Numbered from the stretch's first letter, positions 17,135-27,448 are shown. The stretch: DNA of 64,000 nucleotides from Kosakonia oryzae (GCF_001658025.2 NZ_CP014007.2:2790001-2854000); one strand, 5' to 3'. A program made the numbers and translations. The notes: generated by a model not told the origin, from the letters alone.

Positions 17135-19201
17135 TTAAGGCCGCCGGAACAGCACAATACTGCGACCATCGAGTTCAAAATCCTTCTCGCGCGTAATCAC
17201 CACGCCGGGTTTAACCTTCTCAGACGTTGACAGCTCCAGCACCCAGCCGCCTTCACCGAACTGCGGAATACGAAACGGCACCGTCCCTTCGAACGGGTTG
17301 AAGAGCATCAGTACGTCGTGCCAGATCCCTTCCTGCCCCTGCAAATCGGCGCGTCCGATATGCACGCCCAGCGTGGTTCCCTCTTCCCACTGCTCCGGTT
17401 GCTGGAAACCGCCGCCGGCATTAAACCAGGCAATCTCCATCCCGTCGCGCCAGTTTTCCCGCCGCAGTAGCGGCTGTGACGCGCGCAGCGCAATCAACTG
17501 GCGGGTAAATTCTCGCAGCGCCTCGCCCTCGCCCTGAATCTCCTCCCAATGGATCCAGGAGATTTCGCTATCCTGGCAGTAACCGTTGTTATTACCCTGC
17601 TGGGTACGGCCAAACTCATCGCCCGCGAGGATCATTGGCGTACCGTGCGAGAACAACAGCGTGGTGAGGAAGTTCCGCTGCTGGCGGGCGCGTACCGCGA
17701 GAATGCCTTCATCGTCCGTTGGCCCTTCCGCGCCATAATTGTATGATCGGTTGTCGTTATGCCCGTCGTTATTGTCTTCGCCGTTGGCCTCATTGTGTTT
17801 GTCGTTATACGACACCAAATCGCGCAGCGTGAAACCATCATGCGCAGTAATAAAGTTGACGCTTGCCCACGGACGACGACCGCGCTGATCGTACAAATCA
17901 CCTGAGCCGAGCAGACGCGCGGCGAAATCCGTCGAGACATTATCGCCCTTCCAGTATTCGCGCAGCGTATCGCGGTATTTGTCGTTCCACTCCGCCCATC
18001 CCGGCGGGAAACCGCCGACCTGATAACCGCCAGGGCCGATATCCCACGGTTCGCCGATCAGTTTCAGCTTCGACAATACCGGGTCCTGCGTCATGGCATC
18101 GAAAAATCCGCCGCGCTGATCGAACCCTTCCGGTTCGCGACCGAGAATGGTGCCAAGATCGAAACGAAAACCGTCAATATGCATCGATTCCGCCCAGTAA
18201 CGCAGGGAATCCATCACCATCTGCAATACGCGCGGGTGCGAGGTATTCACCGTATTGCCGGTACCGGTATCGTTGATGTAGTAACGGTGTTGATCGGGCA
18301 ACGTGCGGTAGTAAGAGAAGTTATCGATACCTTTGAAAGAGAGCGTCGGGCCAAGCTCGTTGCCTTCCGCCGTATGGTTATAAACCACATCGAGGATCAC
18401 TTCGATCCCGGCGTCGTGAAACGCCCGCACCATCTCGCGGAAGCCCTGAATACCGCGCGGGCCGTAGTAGCGCGAGGCTGGCGCAAAGAAACCGAGCGTG
18501 TTGTAGCCCCAGAAATTGCGCAGCCCTTTATCCAGCAAATGCTGATCGTCCGGGAACCAGTGCACCGGCAGCAGTTCAACGCTGGTAATGCCGAGGCTGC
18601 GGATATAATCCACCGTCGCCTTATGCCCCATGCCTTCAAAGGTGCCGCGCAGTTCCGCAGGCAGCGCCGGGTTAAGTTGGGTAAAGCCTTTGACATGGGT
18701 TTCGTAGATCACCGCACGCGGCCAGGCAATATTCGGGCGGTTCTGATCCTGCCAGTCAAACGCCTGGGTATCGACCACGCGGCATTTTGGCGTAAAGGGC
18801 GCGCTGTCCTGCTCGTCGAAGGTCAGATCTTTATCTTCATGGTTGAGATCATAGGCAAAGTGCGCCGCATTCCACTCGATATCGCCAACAAGCTCACGCG
18901 CGTAAGGATCAATCAGCAGTTTATGCGGGTTAAAGCGGTGGCCATTTTCCGGATCGAACGGGCCATAGACGCGATAGCCATACAGCGCGCCGGGTTGCAG
19001 ACCGGGTACATAACCGTGCCAGATCTCATGCGTGTTTTCCGGTAGCGTCAGCCTGGCGATCTCCGTCTTGCCAGTGGCATCGTACAAACAGAGTTCTACG
19101 CGTTCGGCGTGCGCCGAAAAAAGCGCGAAGTTAACTCCCTCGCCATCGAAATTTGCTCCCAATTGCTGGCCGTGCCCTGCCGTAATGTAAAAATCAGACA
19201 T
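17135..19201 (-). CDS. glgX: glycogen debranching enzyme (GlgX/TreX type)
   Basis: 688 residues, a little longer than E. coli GlgX. It has an N-terminal CBM48 (LGANFDGEGVNFALFSAHAE) and a GH13 barrel. The catalytic Asp is in DGFRFDLGTILGR, the acid/base Glu in LIGEPWDIGPGGYQ and the third Asp in FITAHDGFTLRD. It hydrolyses alpha-1,6 branches of glycogen or limit dextrins. It is the last gene of an operon with treY and treZ, so it most likely supplies linear malto-oligosaccharides for trehalose synthesis and could equally be called TreX. Confidence 0.9.
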   Translation of the reverse strand: MSDFYITAGHGQQLGANFDGEGVNFALFSAHAERVELCLYDATGKTEIARLTLPENTHEIWHGYVPGLQPGALYGYRVYGPFDPENGHRFNPHKLLIDPYARELVGDIEWNAAHFAYDLNHEDKDLTFDEQDSAPFTPKCRVVDTQAFDWQDQNRPNIAWPRAVIYETHVKGFTQLNPALPAELRGTFEGMGHKATVDYIRSLGITSVELLPVHWFPDDQHLLDKGLRNFWGYNTLGFFAPASRYYGPRGIQGFREMVRAFHDAGIEVILDVVYNHTAEGNELGPTLSFKGIDNFSYYRTLPDQHRYYINDTGTGNTVNTSHPRVLQMVMDSLRYWAESMHIDGFRFDLGTILGREPEGFDQRGGFFDAMTQDPVLSKLKLIGEPWDIGPGGYQVGGFPPGWAEWNDKYRDTLREYWKGDNVSTDFAARLLGSGDLYDQRGRRPWASVNFITAHDGFTLRDLVSYNDKHNEANGEDNNDGHNDNRSYNYGAEGPTDDEGILAVRARQQRNFLTTLLFSHGTPMILAGDEFGRTQQGNNNGYCQDSEISWIHWEEIQGEGEALREFTRQLIALRASQPLLRRENWRDGMEIAWFNAGGGFQQPEQWEEGTTLGVHIGRADLQGQEGIWHDVLMLFNPFEGTVPFRIPQFGEGGWVLELSTSEKVKPGVVITREKDFELDGRSIVLFRRP

Positions 19202-19255
19202 GGTTCCCTCTCTGTTTTAACAGTGTTACCTGATATCACAATGCTGAATACCGCT

Positions 19256-21766
19256 TTACGCACTCACCAGCGCCGCGAATGTGTAGCCGCCAATAGAACG
19301 CAGATGGACGCTGTCGCTCAGGGCGAACTCTTCCCCGCTGAGAATGTCGCGCCAGCGACGGTTCGCCAGCCCCGCAGGCAGCGACACCACCGCACCGGCC
19401 AGGCTGCCCTCCAGCGCGCCGAACAACAGGCGTGGCGCCAGTACAATTAACGCCGCGTCGTTATCCTGGCGGGCAAAAGCAATGATGTTGTCCGCCTGCG
19501 GGCCGGAAGTGGTCAGCGGCAGATAGTCGCCACGCTGAAAAAGCCGGGGTTTCTGCTGGCGTAACTGCAACAACCGGGCGATAAAAAACTGCTTCAGTTG
19601 CCCGCTGTTCCAGCTCTCCTGCGAATGCGGATCGGCCTGCTCTTCATCGCTAAGCAGCCGCTCCAGCTCCTCATAGTCCGGCTCCAGCCGGTTATCCGGG
19701 TCGACCAGGCTGAAGTTCAGCGCTTCGCTGCCCTGGTAGATATCCGGCACACCCGGCGCGGCCAGTTTGATTAAGGTCTGCGTCAGGCTATTGACCAGCC
19801 CGGCGCGAATAAACGGTTGTAAAGCGGCGGTGAAATCCTGCAAAAACGCCTGATTTTCCGGGGAAAGCAGATGGCGGGCATAATCGAGCACCGCGTTTTC
19901 GTAGGCATCGTTGGTTTCGATCCAGTCGGTACGCTGCTTCGCTTCGCGCAGCGCCTTTTCCAGAAACTCAATAAACCGCGACTCCAGCGCCTGTAACCCT
20001 TGCGCATCATCAGCCTGTAATGTGGCTGGCCAGACACCCGCCAGCGCCTGATAGATCATCCAGGCCACTGCTGGTCTTGGTGCCGGGCCATCGTCGAGCA
20101 ACACCACTTTTTCACGGTTGAGATGACGCCAGCGCGTCACGCAATCCGCCCACTGCTGCGGCGCTTCGGTCAGCGTATAGAGCCGGGCGCGGGCATCCTC
20201 TCCGCGTTTGGTATCGTGCGTGGAGGTTGCCGACAGCGCATTCGGCTGCTGTTCCAGCCGTGTCTGCATCTCGCGGTGAAAACGCTGTAATGAAAAGGTG
20301 CGCGGCAACGGTTCTGCGCCCACTTCATTAAGCGCCAGATCCATGTTCTGGCGAAAGAACAGCGTATCCTCCACCGCTTTCGCCATCAGCGGCCCGGTCA
20401 GTTGCTGGAAACGGGTACGAAAATGCGCCGCCTGCTGCAGCATGCTTTTTGCCACGTCGCCATGCAGAATGCGGGTGATAAAATCCAGTGCGTCCGGTTC
20501 CGGCGCATGTTCGCTCTCCCTGACCCAGGCGACCACTTTCGCCAGCCGCTCAGCGTCGGCGGGCGTCAGGCCTTGCGCAGTGCCATAGGTGCGATAAACC
20601 GGAAAAGCGATCAGCAATTCCCGCAGCGCCTGGCGCACCGCTTTGGCCTGCGGCACCGGAATTTCAGCGTGACCAATCTCCACCGCCAGCCGCACCAGCG
20701 TGTTGAACTCCCCGGCGAAATTGCGATCGACCATTAACCGCTTTGCGGCGCGTAACTCCGCATGCATATCGACGGCTTTGCCCGTCACCTGATGCCAGGC
20801 TTTACGCAAATCGTCGAGCTGCTCATCGTCCACCAGCACATCCGACAGCGCGGCGATAAACTCATAGCCGGTCGTACCGGAAACCGGCCAGTCGGCGGGC
20901 AGTTGCTCCCCTTTACCGAGAATTTTTTCCACCGTGATATAGCACTCCGGACCGGTTTTCTGGCGCAAACGGCGCAGATACCCCAGCGGATCGGCCAGCC
21001 CGTCAACGTGATCGACGCGCAGACCGTCAACGACACCACTGTTCACCAGTTCGAGAATCAGGCGATGGCTGTCGTCGAATACCGCCTCATCTTCAACCCG
21101 CACGCCAACCAGCCCGGTGATCTCAAAAAAGCGCCGGTACGACAGATCGCTTGCCGCCGTGCGCCAGCAGGTTAAGCGCCACGGCTGAAGCTCATGCAGC
21201 GCAATCAGATCGCGGCTATCGCGCAGCGCCAGCACTTCGGTTTCGCGCCCCTGCCAGCTTTCCGCCACCAGCGGGTAAACATTGTCGAAATAGACAAAAA
21301 CGGGATGGCCGGTTTGCGGATCGGCCTGAACGCTCAGTTCACCCTTTTCTACCACCGTGGCGAAATCGTCGCCGAGGAAAGGCAATGTCAGCGGTCGCGA
21401 CCAGTCAATATCGAAATGGCGCGCGTACCGGCTGTTCTGCCCCTGTGCGATAACATCGCGCCACCACGGGTTTTCCAGCGAGGCGGCCATATGATTGGGC
21501 ACGATATCGAGAATTAACCCCATCCCGGCCCCCTTCAGCGCCGCCGCCATGCGCATAAACGCGTCGCGGCCGCCCAGCGCCGGATCGATCTCATTGGCGT
21601 CGGTCACGTCGTAGCCGTGCGTTGAACCACGGGTGGCGGTAAAAATCGGCGAAGCGTAAAGATGGCTGATCCCCAGCCGTTTAAGATAGGGAATGCGGGC
21701 CATCGCCCGTTCAAAGGTCATGCCATTACGAAACTGGATACGGTACGTTGCGGTGGGCGTGCTCAT
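19256..21766 (-). CDS. treY: malto-oligosyltrehalose synthase
   Basis: 836 residues. TreY converts the reducing end of a maltodextrin into an alpha,alpha-1,1 linkage, giving maltooligosyltrehalose. The N-terminus (TYRIQFRNGMTFERAMARIP) and the GH13_26 motifs VVDGLRVDHVDGLADP, CYITVEKILGKGE and STHDTKRGEDARAR are all present. It overlaps the treZ stop by 4 bp and is followed after 54 bp by glgX, so the three genes form one transcript. Confidence 0.95.
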   Translation of the reverse strand: MSTPTATYRIQFRNGMTFERAMARIPYLKRLGISHLYASPIFTATRGSTHGYDVTDANEIDPALGGRDAFMRMAAALKGAGMGLILDIVPNHMAASLENPWWRDVIAQGQNSRYARHFDIDWSRPLTLPFLGDDFATVVEKGELSVQADPQTGHPVFVYFDNVYPLVAESWQGRETEVLALRDSRDLIALHELQPWRLTCWRTAASDLSYRRFFEITGLVGVRVEDEAVFDDSHRLILELVNSGVVDGLRVDHVDGLADPLGYLRRLRQKTGPECYITVEKILGKGEQLPADWPVSGTTGYEFIAALSDVLVDDEQLDDLRKAWHQVTGKAVDMHAELRAAKRLMVDRNFAGEFNTLVRLAVEIGHAEIPVPQAKAVRQALRELLIAFPVYRTYGTAQGLTPADAERLAKVVAWVRESEHAPEPDALDFITRILHGDVAKSMLQQAAHFRTRFQQLTGPLMAKAVEDTLFFRQNMDLALNEVGAEPLPRTFSLQRFHREMQTRLEQQPNALSATSTHDTKRGEDARARLYTLTEAPQQWADCVTRWRHLNREKVVLLDDGPAPRPAVAWMIYQALAGVWPATLQADDAQGLQALESRFIEFLEKALREAKQRTDWIETNDAYENAVLDYARHLLSPENQAFLQDFTAALQPFIRAGLVNSLTQTLIKLAAPGVPDIYQGSEALNFSLVDPDNRLEPDYEELERLLSDEEQADPHSQESWNSGQLKQFFIARLLQLRQQKPRLFQRGDYLPLTTSGPQADNIIAFARQDNDAALIVLAPRLLFGALEGSLAGAVVSLPAGLANRRWRDILSGEEFALSDSVHLRSIGGYTFAALVSA

Positions 21767-23544
21767 GCTTCTCTCCCTGCAAGACGAACGATAATGGCAT
21801 TGGGCGCTAACTCAGATTGCGCCTGCGGCAAGGCAAACACCGTGTTACCGGGCATCGCTGGCAGCGGCTGCGGCGTGTCGCCCAGATTCAGCGCCAGCGA
21901 GAGCGTCCCCAGCGGAAAGCGCCAGCAGACAGCGAGAAAACCGGGCGCGGTAACCAACACCTCGCCCTGATGGCCGCCCGCTTTTGCCAGCAGCGGCACG
22001 ATATGCTGCTGACGCAGCGCCAGCAGTTGCTTTGTCAGCGCCAGCCACGCTTTGCCCTCTGCGCTGTGCACTGTTTGCCAGTTCAGCTTCGAGCGGGCAA
22101 ACGTGGTCGGGTCATTCGGATCGGGCACCGTTTCGCCGTGTCCGGCATGGCCCGCGAACTCCTTCGCCCGGCCTTCGCGCACGGCCTGCGCCAGATCGCC
22201 GTGGAAATCGGTAAAAAAGAGAAACGGCTGCGTTTCGCCATACTCTTCGCCCATAAACAGCAGCGGAATATGCGGCGACAGCAGCAGCATCGCCAGCAGC
22301 GCGCGGGTGCGATCCGCTCCCGCCAGGCTCAACAGCCTTTCACCCTGCGCCCGGTTGCCGACCTGATCGTGGTTCTGAATAAAATCGACAAACGCGGTGG
22401 GCGGCTGCCCGCGGCTGTCAACGCCGCGTGGCTCACCGCTCTGCGGCGAAACTTCGCCCTGATAAGCGAACCCTTCCGCCAGCGCCCGCGCCAGCAGTTG
22501 CTCGGGGCGATCGGCAAAATCCTGATAGTAAGCGTGCGTTTCGCCGGTGGCTAACACATGGGCGACGTTATGCACATCGTCGTTCCACTCGCCGCTAAAC
22601 AGCGGGATCTCGCCCGCGCTGCCGCGCGGATGCAGGGCAATAATGTTGCGGCAATCTTCGGTGGTGAGATGCACGGCGCGATCCGGGATCGCTGCGCGAA
22701 TGCGTTCGGCAATCTCCACCAGCAGATGGTGCTCTGCGCTGTCTTCGATTTGATCGATGGCATCAAAGCGCAGGCCGTCGAGGTGAAACTCCGTCAGCCA
22801 GTAGAGCGGTGCTTCCGCGATATAGCGCCGTACGGCGTCCACTTCATAGGCAATGCCCTCGCCCCACGGCGTTTCGCGTTCCGGGTGGAAAAAATCCGGC
22901 GACAACAGCGGCAGATAGTTGCCTTCCGGGCCGAAGTGGTTGAGCACAATATCGAGCACCACCGCAAGGCCATAGCCGTGCGCGGCATCGACAAACGCTT
23001 TGAAATCATCCGGCGAACCGTAGGTCGCATGCGGTGCGTAGAGCAAGACGCCGTCATAACCCCAGCCGCGATCGCCGCCAAACTGCGCAACCGGCATCAC
23101 TTCAATCACCGTGATGCCCAGCTCCGCCAGGTACGGCAGTTTTTCAATGGCCGCCTGAAAGGTGCCCTGTGGGGTGAAGGTGCCGATATGCAGTTCGTAG
23201 TAAACCGCCTCTTCCCAGCGGCGACCCTGCCAGTGCGCATGTTGCCAGCGGTAGTGGGCGGGATCGATCACCAGCGACGGGCCATTCACATCCCCCTGCT
23301 GCGCGCGCGAGGCGGGATCGGGGATGGCTCTGCCGTCTTCCAGCACATATTGATAAGGTGTTCCGGGCGCAAGACCGGGAACTGTGGTTTCAAACCAGCC
23401 TTTGCCGACCGGCTGCATCGCGATATCGTTAGCAGGAAGCCGCAGCGTGATACTCTGCTGGCCTGTTGCCCACAAACGGAAGCGCACCGTGCCTTCGCCG
23501 ATGTCGTCGGCGCCCCAGCTTTTCGCAAAAGATTTCGACTCCAT
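21763..23544 (-). CDS. treZ: malto-oligosyltrehalose trehalohydrolase
   Basis: 593 residues from the ATG with GAGAGGAGAAGG upstream; the frame to 23577 is longer but lacks a site. TreZ releases free trehalose from the TreY product. An N-terminal CBM48-like domain precedes the GH13_10 barrel. Catalytic motifs: LDGLRFDAIDQIED, HLTTEDCRN and FIQNHDQVGNRAQG. It is the first gene of the treZ-treY-glgX operon. The operon supplies trehalose for osmotic and desiccation tolerance, useful for a soil or plant bacterium. Confidence 0.95.
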   Translation of the reverse strand: MESKSFAKSWGADDIGEGTVRFRLWATGQQSITLRLPANDIAMQPVGKGWFETTVPGLAPGTPYQYVLEDGRAIPDPASRAQQGDVNGPSLVIDPAHYRWQHAHWQGRRWEEAVYYELHIGTFTPQGTFQAAIEKLPYLAELGITVIEVMPVAQFGGDRGWGYDGVLLYAPHATYGSPDDFKAFVDAAHGYGLAVVLDIVLNHFGPEGNYLPLLSPDFFHPERETPWGEGIAYEVDAVRRYIAEAPLYWLTEFHLDGLRFDAIDQIEDSAEHHLLVEIAERIRAAIPDRAVHLTTEDCRNIIALHPRGSAGEIPLFSGEWNDDVHNVAHVLATGETHAYYQDFADRPEQLLARALAEGFAYQGEVSPQSGEPRGVDSRGQPPTAFVDFIQNHDQVGNRAQGERLLSLAGADRTRALLAMLLLSPHIPLLFMGEEYGETQPFLFFTDFHGDLAQAVREGRAKEFAGHAGHGETVPDPNDPTTFARSKLNWQTVHSAEGKAWLALTKQLLALRQQHIVPLLAKAGGHQGEVLVTAPGFLAVCWRFPLGTLSLALNLGDTPQPLPAMPGNTVFALPQAQSELAPNAIIVRLAGREA

Positions 23545-23762
23545 GCCTTCTCCTCTCCACGATGTCACGAGAAACAATCATAGACGATATTCGGAAAAGC
23601 CAGCGGAGCGGCGGTCTGAGGGAGTGTGGCCGGAGAACGGATTACCTCCGGCCAGGCGGGATTACGGCTGCGGTTTCTTCTCCGCGGCCTCCACTTCGCG
23701 ATACCAACGCGGGTGATGTTTCTTCGCCCGGCGACGGCTCACTTTATTCCGCTGTCGGCGGA

Positions 23763-24632
23763 TTATTTGATCGCGGAAAATATCGTTTTTCCGAGGCTGG
23801 CAATGGCCGCATTACTCTGTTTTAGTGTCGCCTTTGTGTTTGTTATATAAATAACTACGATACGGGGAGTGTTATTTTCCGGCCACACCACGCTGATAAT
23901 TGAACGCGAACCAAAATCCCCGGCGCCGGTTTTATCAGCAATAGTCCACCCGGCAGGCAGCGTTGAACGCAATAACGTATCAGCGACCTTATCCTCGCGC
24001 ATCCACTGGATTAACTGCGCGCGTGAATCAGGCTTCAATGCCGTTCCCAGCGTCAGTTTTTGCAGCGTGCGGCTGACGGCCAGCGGCGTAGTGGTATCGC
24101 GTAAATCGCCAGGTATCGCACTGTTCAGTTCGGGTTCAAAACGGTCCATGCGCGTGACACTGTCACCTAATGTTTGCAGATAACGGGTGATAGCCGCCGG
24201 GCCGCCGAGCTTTTGCGTCAGCAGATTCGCCGCCGTGTTGTCGCTGTAGCTGACCGCCGCACTGCACAGTTGCTGCCAGTTGATGCGCGCCGGAGCGACA
24301 AACTTCTCCGTCACCGGCGAGTACACCACCAGCGCCGAACGCGGGAATTGCGTGGTGTCCGTCAGCGCCAGCTCGCCTTTATCCACCTGGCTGAGTAAAG
24401 CACCGCACAGCAACGCTTTATGGGTACTGTTCAGCGGGAAACGCTCATCCCCACGGTAGCTCGCCGTTGTGCCGCTGGCGGTATCCACCACGGCCACGCC
24501 GATGCGCGCGCCAAGCTGCTGCTCCTGCAAACGTACAACCTCAGCCAGCCGGGCAGAGTCCATGCCAGCGGCATGCACCGACGGCAAACAAACCAACAGC
24601 AGAGAACAAATTGATTTCGGTGAGAAAAACAT
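23763..24632 (-). CDS. class A beta-lactamase
   Basis: 289 residues with a signal peptide ending near HAAG. All class A motifs are intact: S-T-H-K (Ser70-X-X-Lys73), S-D-N in VSYSDNTAAN (130 loop), EPELN (Glu166, Asn170 of the omega loop) and DKTGAGD (234-236). It would hydrolyse penicillins and perhaps early cephalosporins in the periplasm; the spectrum cannot be judged. No mobile element, integron or ampR-type regulator flanks it, so it looks like a resident chromosomal gene. An oxidoreductase gene is divergent, with starts 18 to 45 bp away. Confidence 0.93.
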   Translation of the reverse strand: MFFSPKSICSLLLVCLPSVHAAGMDSARLAEVVRLQEQQLGARIGVAVVDTASGTTASYRGDERFPLNSTHKALLCGALLSQVDKGELALTDTTQFPRSALVVYSPVTEKFVAPARINWQQLCSAAVSYSDNTAANLLTQKLGGPAAITRYLQTLGDSVTRMDRFEPELNSAIPGDLRDTTTPLAVSRTLQKLTLGTALKPDSRAQLIQWMREDKVADTLLRSTLPAGWTIADKTGAGDFGSRSIISVVWPENNTPRIVVIYITNTKATLKQSNAAIASLGKTIFSAIK

Positions 24633-24649
24633 AGATATAATCCCTGACT

Positions 24650-25621
24650 ATGCGAAGCGATACATTGAATGAAGAGATGAATAATACAGCATTACGCTAC
24701 CGCGCGTTTGGAGACCCTTCAACCACACTGTGCGCCGAAACCACCCCGCTGCTGCCCTGCGCGCCGGGCATGCTTCGCGTCAAAATGTTACTGGCACCGG
24801 TCAATGCCTCGGATCTGATCCCGATTTCCGGTGCCTACAGCCACCGCATTACCCTGCCTGCGATTGCCGGGTATGAAGGCGTTGGCGTGGTGTGCGAAAC
24901 CACGCCAGAAACCGCGCATTTACAGGGAAAACGCGTGCTGCCATTGCGCGGCCAGGGCACCTGGCAACAGTATGTTGACTGCCCGGCGGAGCTGGCCGTG
25001 CCGGTTCCCGATGATATCGACGATGCCCTTGCCGCCCGCGCCTATATTAATCCGCTGGCCGCGCAGATGATGCTGACGCACTATCCGCCGCAAGGCCAGC
25101 ATGTGATAGTGACCGCCGCCGGTTCCGAATGCGCAGGCTACCTCGCGCAGTGGGCCAGACAGCGCGGTGCGAAAAGTGTTTCCGGGATCTATCGCTCCGC
25201 TGTGCATGCCAGCAGGCTGGCCGCAAGCGGAGTGATCCCTCTTCCTGAAACGGACAGCGCCGCCATTCGCCAGGCGGCGGCGAAAGCGGGCGTGGTGTAT
25301 GACGCCACCGGCGGCGAGCTGGCCGAGCAGTTATTGCAGGCGTTGCTGACCCACGCGCAGTTTATCAGCTATGGCCTGCTCTCCGGGCAGCCATTCGGCA
25401 TCCAGCGCCGCCTGCCAGTGGTGCACTGGTTCCACATCCGCAACCATCTCGACTCGCTTTCCGCCAGCGCCTGGCAGCAGACGTTTAGCGATATCTGGGC
25501 GCGGCTGCGCAAAAACCCGCCCGCAGACGTCACGCTGTTCCCGTTTGCCGACTGGCAGCAAGCTATCGCGTTTTACCACCAGCCGGGCCGGATAACAAAA
25601 CCGCTGTTGTCGATGCGCTGA
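24650..25621 (+). CDS. zinc-independent MDR-family oxidoreductase
   Basis: 323 residues if it starts at 24650; ATG 24677 (MNNTALRYRAF) fits the family start better but its upstream spacing is poor. A GroES-like N-domain (PVNASDLIPISGAYSHRITL) is followed by an NAD(P) fold with VTAAGSECAGYLAQWA. The zinc ligands of alcohol dehydrogenases are absent, as in quinone oxidoreductases and enoyl reductases. The substrate is unknown. It converges with the short-chain dehydrogenase gene, one base apart. Confidence 0.8.
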   Translation: MRSDTLNEEMNNTALRYRAFGDPSTTLCAETTPLLPCAPGMLRVKMLLAPVNASDLIPISGAYSHRITLPAIAGYEGVGVVCETTPETAHLQGKRVLPLRGQGTWQQYVDCPAELAVPVPDDIDDALAARAYINPLAAQMMLTHYPPQGQHVIVTAAGSECAGYLAQWARQRGAKSVSGIYRSAVHASRLAASGVIPLPETDSAAIRQAAAKAGVVYDATGGELAEQLLQALLTHAQFISYGLLSGQPFGIQRRLPVVHWFHIRNHLDSLSASAWQQTFSDIWARLRKNPPADVTLFPFADWQQAIAFYHQPGRITKPLLSMR

Positions 25622-25622
25622 T

Positions 25623-26447
25623 TTATATGCGGTCTGCGGAGTAGGCCAACTCACGCTGACCTTCGATTTCACGCAGCCGCGCGCCCAGCGTCGCCACTAA
25701 ATGATCGTAAGCAATACTGCCGAGCGGCACCCGCAGCGGCGGGTTTTGCCGGTCGGCGACGGCGATAATTGCCTCTACTGTACGATCCGCATCGCCGGTA
25801 ATGGCGAAATCACCGTTGGCAATGCCGCGCCGCACATCGCCAGCGGGCGTGGCATCATAAATTTCCAGTGGCCGGGCATGATCGAGGCCGCCGCCAAAAC
25901 CGGTCTGTGTCGGGCCGGGTTCGGCAATCACCACATCAATCGCAAAAGGTTTGACTTCCTGCGCCAGCGACTCAAGAAAACCTTCAATGCCCCATTTACT
26001 GGCGTGATAGAGGCTGAAATTGGGATAGGCCACCTGCCCGCCTTCTGATGAAACCTGCACAATGCGCCCGCCGCCCTGCGCCCGCAGCCACGGCAGCACC
26101 GCGCGCACCAGTTGAATTGAGCCGGTCAGATTGGTGGCGATTTGCCGTTCGATCTGCGCATCGCTGACCTCTTCCGCCGCGCCAAACAGCCCGTAACCAG
26201 CATTGCTCACCACCCGGTCAATTCGGCCGAGCGTGCTGAAGGCGCGGTCGATTTCCACGCGCAGCGCCGCGGTATCTGTCATGTCAAAACGGCAAAGATG
26301 CAACTGCCCGCCATACTGCGCCTGAAGATCGCTCAGCGCATCAGCACGACGAACGCAGGCCGCAACGCGGTCGCCGCGCGCCAGTAATTTTTGCGTCATT
26401 GATAAACCCAGCCCGGAAGACGCGCCGGTAATCAGCCATGTCAACAT
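25623..26447 (-). CDS. short-chain dehydrogenase/reductase
   Basis: 274 residues. The dinucleotide-binding motif TGASSGLG is at residues 7-14, NAG in VSNAGYGLFG, and the catalytic Y-X3-K in YHASKWG. The C-terminus is longer than the minimal family. It is divergent from a LysR regulator across about 100 bp, the classical layout for regulator and target. The substrate is not evident. Confidence 0.88.
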   Translation of the reverse strand: MLTWLITGASSGLGLSMTQKLLARGDRVAACVRRADALSDLQAQYGGQLHLCRFDMTDTAALRVEIDRAFSTLGRIDRVVSNAGYGLFGAAEEVSDAQIERQIATNLTGSIQLVRAVLPWLRAQGGGRIVQVSSEGGQVAYPNFSLYHASKWGIEGFLESLAQEVKPFAIDVVIAEPGPTQTGFGGGLDHARPLEIYDATPAGDVRRGIANGDFAITGDADRTVEAIIAVADRQNPPLRVPLGSIAYDHLVATLGARLREIEGQRELAYSADRI

Positions 26448-26544
26448 AGTGACCTCCTGAAGTGAGTGGATCTGTAGCCTACACCGCCGCCGGTGCTAGA
26501 ATAAGACTCACCAATCGACATGAAGTGGTGCAAAAAATTCAACA

Positions 26545-27435
26545 ATGAAAAATGTCAGCCTTAGCGATTTGAAAGCGTTTCTCCTTGTGGCCCGTTTGCA
26601 GAGTTTTCAGCAGGCCGCGGGTGAGCTGGGTGTTTCCCGCTCGGCGCTCAGCCACGCCATGCGCGCGCTGGAAACCCGGCTGGGCGTCCGCTTGTTGCAC
26701 CGGACGACCCGCAGCGTGTCACTGACTCAGCAAGGCGCGGCTTTTCTGCAACGGCTCGATCCGCTGCTGAATGCGCTGGACGATGTGCTCGACAGCACCC
26801 GTTTTCAGCCGCAGGAGCTGCACGGTACGCTGCGCATCAACGCCAATGAAGGCGGCGCCCGCTGGCTGTTACAGCATGTGGTGGTGGACTTTTTACGCGC
26901 CCATCCACAGGTGGAGCTGGATCTGGTTACCGATGGCCGTCTGGTGGATATCGTGGCTGCCGGTTTTGACGCCGGAGTCCGGCTGGCGGAAGCGGTGCCG
27001 CGCGACATGATTGCCGTACCGTTTGGCGGTGACATCCGCTTTATCACTATCGCTGCGCCCGCTTACCTTGAACAGGCAGGAACGCCGCAAACGCCGGAGG
27101 ATTTATTGCAGCACCGCTGCATCGCGCAGCGTCTGCCGGGCGGCAAACGCTATCGCTGGGAGTTTATGCGCGACGGTAAGCCGTTAACGCTGAATGTGCC
27201 CGGCACGCTGTGTCTGGATAACAGTGCGCTGATGGTGGAAGCGGTCGTGCTGGGGCTGGGCATCGCCTATGTGCCGGAACCGTATGCCCGCCAGGCGCTC
27301 AACGACGGGCTGGCGGTGCAGGTTCTTGAAACGTGGTGCCCGCCGATTGCGGGGTTGTGCCTTTACTACGCCAGCCACCGGCACGTTCCGGCGACGCTCA
27401 GGGCGTTTATTGCCGCAATCCGTGCCGTGGCGTAA
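26545..27435 (+). CDS. LysR-type transcriptional regulator
   Basis: 296 residues. The N-terminal helix-turn-helix (SLSDLKAFLLVARLQSFQQA, then LGVSRSALSHAMRALE) and an inducer-binding domain of CrgA/AaeR type are complete. It likely controls the divergent short-chain dehydrogenase gene. It begins with an ATG preceded by a poor site. Confidence 0.9.
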   Translation: MKNVSLSDLKAFLLVARLQSFQQAAGELGVSRSALSHAMRALETRLGVRLLHRTTRSVSLTQQGAAFLQRLDPLLNALDDVLDSTRFQPQELHGTLRINANEGGARWLLQHVVVDFLRAHPQVELDLVTDGRLVDIVAAGFDAGVRLAEAVPRDMIAVPFGGDIRFITIAAPAYLEQAGTPQTPEDLLQHRCIAQRLPGGKRYRWEFMRDGKPLTLNVPGTLCLDNSALMVEAVVLGLGIAYVPEPYARQALNDGLAVQVLETWCPPIAGLCLYYASHRHVPATLRAFIAAIRAVA

Positions 27436-27448
27436 TCGTTTTTTTGTA

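Noticed and set aside
22558-23583. 341-residue forward frame opposite treZ
   Set aside because: Covers the conserved GH13 motifs of treZ in antisense; no start signal.
23664-23745. short basic reverse frame (from a GTG, ending KKPQP) between treZ and the beta-lactamase gene
   Set aside because: Only about 26 codons, weak start, no family known; could be a relic but cannot be supported.
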